Of a DNA stretch of 64,000 bases, positions 59,370 to 64,000 are shown in pieces. The notes under the pieces are model-generated. The model ran no database searches. It saw only the letters and a list, made by a program, of their open reading frames with translations, and had not been told where the DNA came from. This DNA comes from Bradyrhizobium sp. Arg816 (GTDB lineage: Bacteria; Pseudomonadota; Alphaproteobacteria; Rhizobiales; Xanthobacteraceae). A program made the position numbers and the translations under genes. The DNA is taken from the NCBI RefSeq assembly GCF_029989365.1, contig NZ_JAPRAQ010000019.1, positions 95,476-159,475 on the forward strand, read 5' to 3'. Positions within the stretch are counted from its first letter, which is position 1. Each line of letters starts with the position of its first letter.

Positions 59370-59771
59370 TTGGCGGTTAATATGTTGAACATCGAGGGCC
59401 TGGAGCGGCTCGATGCAAATGCGCCGGTTGTGATGCTGAACCTGATGCGTTTTCACCAGCGCTCGCGCGACGGCGACGGTTCCGGCTGGGACGCGTACTT
59501 GCGCTACAGCGCGATCACGGTGCCGATGATCAAGGCACGCGGCGGCACGCTGCTCTGGACCGGCGAAGCCAGAGCCGTCGCGCTCGGTCCGCACGACGGC
59601 AACGACTGGGATTTCGTCGCGCTGGTCCATTACCCGACGGTTGCGGCTTTCATCGACATGATGACGTCGGAGGCCTACGAGACGCAGGCCGATCCGCATC
59701 GCGTCAACGGCTGCGCCGAGCACGTGATCATTGCCACGAGTGAGGCGTACAGCAAGTTCAAGACGAAATAG
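59370..59771 (+). CDS. DUF1330-like protein
   Basis: 133 residues from TTG 59370, five bases after a perfect AGGAGG. An ATG at 59343 lies upstream of that site, and one at 59382 is too far from it. The core NAPVVMLNLMRFHQRSRDGD and FIDMMTSEAYETQADPHR fit the small dimeric alpha+beta barrel DUF1330/EthD-type proteins. Function unknown. It is divergent from the first EamA gene. Confidence 0.72.
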   Translation: MAVNMLNIEGLERLDANAPVVMLNLMRFHQRSRDGDGSGWDAYLRYSAITVPMIKARGGTLLWTGEARAVALGPHDGNDWDFVALVHYPTVAAFIDMMTSEAYETQADPHRVNGCAEHVIIATSEAYSKFKTK

Positions 59772-59786
59772 CGCGCGATCTTCCCA

Positions 59787-59806
59787 TCTCCCCTTGCAAG
59801 GGGAGA
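59787..59806. terminator. hairpin between the DUF1330-like and TetR genes
   Basis: Perfect 9-bp stem TCTCCCCTT/AAGGGGAGA with a two-base loop between convergent genes. Confidence 0.55.
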
Positions 59807-59820
59807 AGGAAGCGGAACAT

Positions 59821-60441
59821 TCACTTCTTCCGCTCCTGCGTCACCGCATCCACAGCGTCACGACAGGTCATCTGCAGCAGGCGGCAGACGTCCTCCGTCG
59901 AACGCTGCTGGCTCAGCGCCCCAAACGTCGGATAGCTCGTCAGCACGAAGATCAGGTCGACTGCGTCCTGCACGGCCCGTTTGCCCGCGCGCTTCTCCGT
60001 GATGCGCGTGATGAGCCCCGTCAGCAGCTCGCGACGCCGTTCGTTGCGCGCGACCAGCGCCTCGCCGAATTCGGGATCGGTCGCCATGGCTTGGTTGAGC
60101 CCGTCAATGGCAGGATCGTGCGACCAGAAAGTACAGAAGATCGATACGACGCGGTCGAGCGCCGCACGCGGGTCCGCCATCGTCATCACCTCGGCCAGCT
60201 CGAACAGGCCGCCCTCGCGCGCGATGTCGTCGAACACGGCTTCCAGCAAGCCGCGCCGCGATCCGAACTGGTTGTAGACGGTCAGTCGCGTGACGCCGGC
60301 CGCCTTCGCCACCACGTCGAGGGAGAAGTTCGCGATGCTCGCGTCCTTTCGCAGCAGGCGTGCGCCGGCCGCGATGATGCGCTCGCGCGTTTCCGCCGCC
60401 GCGGACGCCCGCGTCGGGCTCACATAGCTGCGCTTCGGCAT
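59821..60441 (-). CDS. TetR/AcrR family transcriptional regulator
   Basis: 206 residues. The N-terminal HTH is clear (TRERIIAAGARLLRKDASIA, then SLDVVAKAAGVTRLTVYNQF). The C-terminal ligand domain is not diagnostic. The start MPKRSYVSP at 60441 has AAGGCGAGG upstream; a Met at 60465 is the alternative but would lie nearer the operator. It is divergent from a small membrane protein with a perfect palindrome between them, so it probably represses both. Confidence 0.9.
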   Translation of the reverse strand: MPKRSYVSPTRASAAAETRERIIAAGARLLRKDASIANFSLDVVAKAAGVTRLTVYNQFGSRRGLLEAVFDDIAREGGLFELAEVMTMADPRAALDRVVSIFCTFWSHDPAIDGLNQAMATDPEFGEALVARNERRRELLTGLITRITEKRAGKRAVQDAVDLIFVLTSYPTFGALSQQRSTEDVCRLLQMTCRDAVDAVTQERKK

Positions 60442-60469
60442 CGCCTCGCCTTCATCTTGACGCATTGAC

Positions 60470-60484
60470 TATACAAGTTGTATA
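60470..60484. promoter_or_regulatory. putative TetR operator
   Basis: TATACAAGTTGTATA is a perfect 15-bp palindrome about 30 bp from the divergent starts of the TetR gene and the membrane protein, the usual place and form of a TetR-family operator. Confidence 0.75.
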
Positions 60485-60514
60485 TCCAATATAGAAGCCG
60501 GTTTGGAGCTTGCC

Positions 60515-60919
60515 ATGCAGACTGCCCTCGTGATCGCCTTGTCGCTTCATGTGTTGTCGTCCGTGTTTTGGGCCGGATCAAGTTTCGCGCTGGCACGCAC
60601 CGGCGGAGCCGGCGGCGAGCAACTCGTCTTTCCCCAGCTTGGCGCGGCGACGATTGCGATCCTGACCGGGGGCTATCTCGGCCATCTCGTTCATGCCGGC
60701 AGCTTCGGTACGGCGGAGCAGGTGCTGGCGCTTGGCGCGGTTTGCGCGCTGATCGCGGTCGGCGTTCAGGCGGCCATCGGTCCTCGCGCAGTCCTCACCC
60801 TGCGCCGTGGTGCCGGCGATCTCCAGGGCGTGCGTTCGCGCATCGCGATCGCCCAGCGCGTGGCGGCGGGCCTGCTCGGCATCACCGCGCTTTGCATGGG
60901 GGCTGCGCGCTATATCTGA
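60515..60919 (+). CDS. four-helix membrane protein under TetR control
   Basis: 134 residues with four predicted helices (~5-25, ~38-57, ~64-83, ~110-130). No family is recognised with confidence; the first helix HVLSSVFWAGSSFALA resembles small CopD/DUF2269-like integral proteins. GGAG lies six bases before ATG 60515. It is divergent from the TetR gene and shares its operator, so it may be induced by an unknown compound. Confidence 0.7.
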   Translation: MQTALVIALSLHVLSSVFWAGSSFALARTGGAGGEQLVFPQLGAATIAILTGGYLGHLVHAGSFGTAEQVLALGAVCALIAVGVQAAIGPRAVLTLRRGAGDLQGVRSRIAIAQRVAAGLLGITALCMGAARYI

Positions 60920-60927
60920 AGGCGACC

Positions 60928-61860
60928 CTACGTCGTCTGCTTCCTTGACGCCACGAACACACCGGCCAGCACCAGCGCGAAGCCGATGAAGTGGAACGCC
61001 TGCGGGTGTTCGCCGAGGAATGCCATCGCCATGATCGAGCCGAACACCGGCACGACATGAAAGAACGGCGCGGCGCGGTTGGCGCCGATCAGGCGCACGC
61101 CACGATTGAAGCAGAGATAGGCGAGCGTCGACGGGAACACCGCGACATAGAACAGCGTCAGCAGGTTCGGCCCGTCGAGCTTCATCACGGGACGCGCGGA
61201 CAATTCCCATATCTCGAGCGGGATGAGGCAGGCGGCGCCGGCGCCGAAGGTGAAGGCGAGGAACGACAGGCCGTGCATCGGCGGCCGCTTCAGGGTCAGC
61301 ACCGAATACAGCGCGAAGATGATCAGCGCGACGATGAAGATGAGGTCGCCCTTGTTGAACGCGATGTTCGACAGCGTGGTGAAATCGCCATGCAGCAGGA
61401 TCGTCAGCACGCCGCACATCGAGAGAGCTACGCCGAACGCCTGTGCCGCGGTGAGGCGGACGCCGAGGATGGCCAGCGACCACAGCGCCACGATCAGGGG
61501 CGCTGCCGACTGCAGCAGCAGCGTGTTGAGCGCCTGGGTATGTTCCAGCGCCCAATATTGCAGCGTGTTGAAGGCGCCGATGCCGGTGATCGACAGCACG
61601 ATCATCAGGCCGAGCCTGCTGCGGATCGCGGGCCAGTCCTGGGCGAGATGTTTCCAGGCGAACGGCAGCACCAGCAGGAAGGCGAAGGTCCAGCGCAGGA
61701 ACGACAGCGTCACCGGCGGGATGTGGCCGGCGGCGAGCCGCCCGACAATGGCGTTGCCGGCCCAGCACAGCGCGGTGATGCTGAGCAGCAGGTAAGGCTG
61801 GTTGGCGATCCAGCTGTGACTGGATGATTCGGAGCCCGTGGTCTGGCCGGTGGCGGACAT
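60928..61860 (-). CDS. EamA/DMT family transporter, paralogue 2
   Basis: 310 residues with ten helices in two EamA repeats. Motifs such as NQPYLLLSITALCWAGNAIV and NRAAPFFHVVPVFGSIMAMA closely match the paralogue at 58341, indicating an old duplication around the TetR module. It begins on the minus strand at 61860 and ends eight bases beyond the convergent four-helix gene. Likely an exporter; substrate unknown. Confidence 0.88.
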   Translation of the reverse strand: MSATGQTTGSESSSHSWIANQPYLLLSITALCWAGNAIVGRLAAGHIPPVTLSFLRWTFAFLLVLPFAWKHLAQDWPAIRSRLGLMIVLSITGIGAFNTLQYWALEHTQALNTLLLQSAAPLIVALWSLAILGVRLTAAQAFGVALSMCGVLTILLHGDFTTLSNIAFNKGDLIFIVALIIFALYSVLTLKRPPMHGLSFLAFTFGAGAACLIPLEIWELSARPVMKLDGPNLLTLFYVAVFPSTLAYLCFNRGVRLIGANRAAPFFHVVPVFGSIMAMAFLGEHPQAFHFIGFALVLAGVFVASRKQTT

Positions 61861-62223
61861 TGTGATTGTTATGGCCCCGTCATGCGCCGGAGCCCCGGCC
61901 CGGCGAGGTCGGGCCGGCAGATAGCCCGGCGGCTCCCCAAAGACACGGAAATCGAGCCTGCATCAACGGGGGGCGGACGCATCGCGACCATGCAGTGGCG
62001 GGTCAGCCTCGCGCTTTGGCGGAAGCTTACGAAATGGCCATGGAAGGCTTCTGGATTTTCCGGGGATATCAAAGGGTTAAAGTGCGTCCTGAGCCCCGAA
62101 AAAGCCCCGTTCTTGCTTGCCTAGAGAGGCTGCTTCCTTTATCCGGTTGGCTGCCTCGCGTGCGAACGGCTCCGGCCGTCAGCTGGGCTGGCGCATCTAA
62201 AATCTTCAGAGGATTACCCGCGA
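61861..62223. other. gene-free interval before purA
   Basis: 363 bp between the divergent EamA gene and purA. Short open frames here lack the codon bias of neighbours and resemble no family. The only clear element is the purA ribosome site (AGAGGA near 62206). No riboswitch or operator could be recognised. Confidence 0.5.
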
Positions 62224-63516
62224 ATGGCCAACGTTGTCGTCGTCGGAGCCCAGTGGGGCGACGAAGGAAAGGGCAAGATCGTCGACTGGTTGTCGGAGCA
62301 GGCCGACATCGTCGCGCGCTTCCAGGGCGGCCACAACGCCGGCCATACGCTGGTCATCAATGGCGAGACCTACAAGCTCGCGCTGTTGCCCTCGGGCGTG
62401 CTGCGCCCGTCGAAACTGGCGGTGATCGGCAATGGCGTCGTGTTCGATGCGCAGGCCTTCCTCGACGAGGTCGCCAAGCTGCGCGGACAGGGCGTGGCGG
62501 TCGGCCCGGAGAACCTGCGCGTCGCAGAGAATGTCACGCTGATCCTGCCGTTGCACCGCGAGCTCGACGCTCTGCGCGAGTCCTCCAACTCGGCGACTGC
62601 GATCGGCACCACACGTCGCGGCATCGGGCCGGCTTATGAGGACAAGGTCGGCCGTCGTGCCATCCGCCTGATGGACCTCGCCGACCTCGACACCCTGCCG
62701 CACAAGATCGACCGGCTGCTTGCTCACCACAATGCATTGCGCCGCGGCCTGAACCTGCCCGAGTTCGACGGCAAGGACATTCTGAAGGAGCTGAGCGCGC
62801 TGGCGCCTCAGCTTCTGCCCTATGCCGAGACGGTGTGGCGCCTGCTCGATCAGGAGCGGCGCGCCGGCAAGCGCATCCTGTTCGAAGGCGCGCAGGGCGC
62901 GCTGCTCGACGTCGATCACGGCACCTATCCCTATGTGACGTCGTCCAACACGGTGGCGGCGCAGGCGGCAACCGGCACCGGTATGGGCCCGGGCGCGGTC
63001 GGTTATGTGCTCGGCATCTGCAAGGCCTACACGACCCGGGTCGGCCAGGGCCCATTCCCGACCGAGCTTCTGAATGAGATCGGCGAGGAGATCGGCCGCC
63101 GGGGCCGCGAGTTCGGGGTCAATACCGGACGCAAGCGCCGCTGCGGCTGGTTCGACGCCGTGCTGGTCCGCCAGACCGTGCGGACCTGCGGCATCAACGG
63201 CCTGGCGCTGACCAAGCTCGACATCCTCGACGGCTTCGACACGATCGAGGTCTGCACCGGCTACAGGCTGGACGGCAAGGAGATCGACCACTTCCCGGCC
63301 GGCGAGGGCGCCCAGGCCCGGGTCGAGCCGATCTACGAGACCATCGAGGGCTGGAAGGAGCCGACCGCCAATGCCCGCTCCTGGGCAGACTTGCCGGCCC
63401 AGGCCATCAAATATGTCCGCCGGATCGAGGAATTGGTGGGGTGTCCGGTCGCACTGCTTTCCACCAGCCCCGAACGCGAGGATACTATTCTGGTGCAAAA
63501 TCCGTTTGAGGCTTAA
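62224..63516 (+). CDS. purA: adenylosuccinate synthetase
   Basis: 430 residues. PurA joins IMP and aspartate with GTP to form adenylosuccinate, the first step from IMP to AMP. The P-loop GAQWGDEGKGKIVDWL at the N-terminus, the HNAGHT motif, the FEGAQGALLDVDHGTYPYVT block and the NTGRKRRCGWFD segment are all intact. The length is normal. It is the second purine locus in the window, unlinked to purEK. Confidence 0.97.
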   Translation: MANVVVVGAQWGDEGKGKIVDWLSEQADIVARFQGGHNAGHTLVINGETYKLALLPSGVLRPSKLAVIGNGVVFDAQAFLDEVAKLRGQGVAVGPENLRVAENVTLILPLHRELDALRESSNSATAIGTTRRGIGPAYEDKVGRRAIRLMDLADLDTLPHKIDRLLAHHNALRRGLNLPEFDGKDILKELSALAPQLLPYAETVWRLLDQERRAGKRILFEGAQGALLDVDHGTYPYVTSSNTVAAQAATGTGMGPGAVGYVLGICKAYTTRVGQGPFPTELLNEIGEEIGRRGREFGVNTGRKRRCGWFDAVLVRQTVRTCGINGLALTKLDILDGFDTIEVCTGYRLDGKEIDHFPAGEGAQARVEPIYETIEGWKEPTANARSWADLPAQAIKYVRRIEELVGCPVALLSTSPEREDTILVQNPFEA

Positions 63517-63552
63517 CGATATCTTACCGGGACGTGCGCTAGTTGAGTTGAA

Positions 63553-64000
63553 ATGGCTGATTACTATCCGCTGATCGCCCGCGCTATTGCCGCCCTGGAC
63601 CCCAACGCTCCCGGCGAAAGCCGTCGCGCGCTCTATGAGCGCGCGCGCACGGCCCTGATCGCGCAGCTCCGCAGCGTGCAACCGCCGCTCTCCGAATCCG
63701 AGATCACCCGCGAACGGCTGTCGCTGGAAGAGGCCGTCCGCAAGGTCGAATCGGAAGCCGCCCAGCGCGCCCGGGAGGCCTCGCGCCCCGGTCCCGGTGG
63801 CGGCGCCCGCAGCAGCGGCAGCGGTGACGCCTTCCGCCGGGCCAGCACCCGCGCCGCCGAGGGCAACCCGCCGCCGTCTCAGCCGGCCGCTCCGCGCACC
63901 CGTCCGGCTCCGCCGCCGCCGCGTGCCGACCGCCCGTCCTTCAATGTCGATGACCCGGGCGACGCCCCGCGTGCGCCGCGGGCCCCGCGTTTCGACGCGC
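63553..64000 (+). CDS. hypothetical protein, N-terminal part (runs off the window)
   Basis: At least 149 residues; the frame is open at the window edge. Residues 1-70 form a conserved-looking helical region (MADYYPLIARAIAALDPNAP, RRALYERARTALIAQLRSVQ). The rest becomes Pro/Ala/Arg-rich and disordered. Bradyrhizobium has similar proteins with a membrane segment after such a linker, but nothing beyond 64000 can be seen here. It begins 36 bp after purA. Confidence 0.7.
   Translation, partial: MADYYPLIARAIAALDPNAPGESRRALYERARTALIAQLRSVQPPLSESEITRERLSLEEAVRKVESEAAQRAREASRPGPGGGARSSGSGDAFRRASTRAAEGNPPPSQPAAPRTRPAPPPPRADRPSFNVDDPGDAPRAPRAPRFDA

Noticed and set aside
61882..62124. Open frame of 80 codons before purA
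   Set aside because: No ribosome site, no codon bias and no recognisable sequence.
62206..63681. Open frame of 491 codons opposite purA
   Set aside because: purA is certain; the antisense frame has no family features.
1..64000. CRISPR arrays, tRNA or rRNA genes, prophage, integrases, transposase genes
   Set aside because: None found by reading. The repeats present are short palindromic elements or one short tandem repeat, without regular spacers or mobility genes.

Overview
The window reads as chromosomal DNA of a GC-rich alphaproteobacterium, most likely Bradyrhizobium or a close relative. The grounds are gene content (hmu heme locus, nirK/nirV, FixJ-like regulator, PurEK and PurA, split pntAA/pntAB/pntB), strong codon-position GC bias, and several intergenic palindromes that I recognise from this group. 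The assignment is inference; no rRNA or other phylogenetic marker is present. I found no tRNA, rRNA, CRISPR array, phage, integrase or transposase.

Layout. 1-7.8 kb: aa3 oxidase subunit IV, the three-gene proton-translocating transhydrogenase, a conserved small protein, a hydrolase, a Ca2+/H+ antiporter, a cupin, an Ala/Pro-rich membrane-anchored protein, a TPR lipoprotein and rpsU. 8-17 kb: aqpZ, purEK, a diguanylate cyclase, four small conserved proteins, an LhgO-like oxidase and a PAS-GGDEF-EAL protein. 17-25 kb: glpD, then two convergent ABC cassettes, one PotA/H/I-like without a binding protein and one sugar-type without an ATPase. 25-28.7 kb: an AsmA protein and a 3-oxoacid CoA-transferase pair.

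28.9-35.3 kb is a compact denitrification/NO-response block: frameshifted nirV, nirK, a small membrane protein, hemN, a DUF1858 protein, a Crp/Fnr regulator of NnrR type and nnrS. Four TTG-N8-CAA sites sit in front of its transcription units, so the block looks like one regulon controlled largely from within. An AraC regulator, a FixJ-like regulator with a degenerate receiver and a DUF4139 protein follow.

39.2-48 kb is a self-contained heme-iron locus: hemP-hmuTUV diverging from hmuR, then an IsdG-type heme monooxygenase, hutX and exbB-exbD-tonB. Together these supply the outer-membrane receptor, its energisation, periplasmic transfer, inner-membrane import and cytosolic heme handling. 48-64 kb holds a phytase-like esterase, a Tat-exported metallo-hydrolase, a second sugar ABC cassette with a hydroxyacid dehydrogenase, a chemoreceptor, a Bug-type binding protein, two paralogous EamA exporters around a TetR module, purA and the start of an unfinished gene.

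No wholly new system is evident. The points most worth a second look are the NnrR-type box set around a cysteine-free regulator, the nirV frameshift beside an intact nirK, small intergenic elements that supply stop codons to two genes, and palindromes placed between binding-protein and permease genes in two ABC operons.
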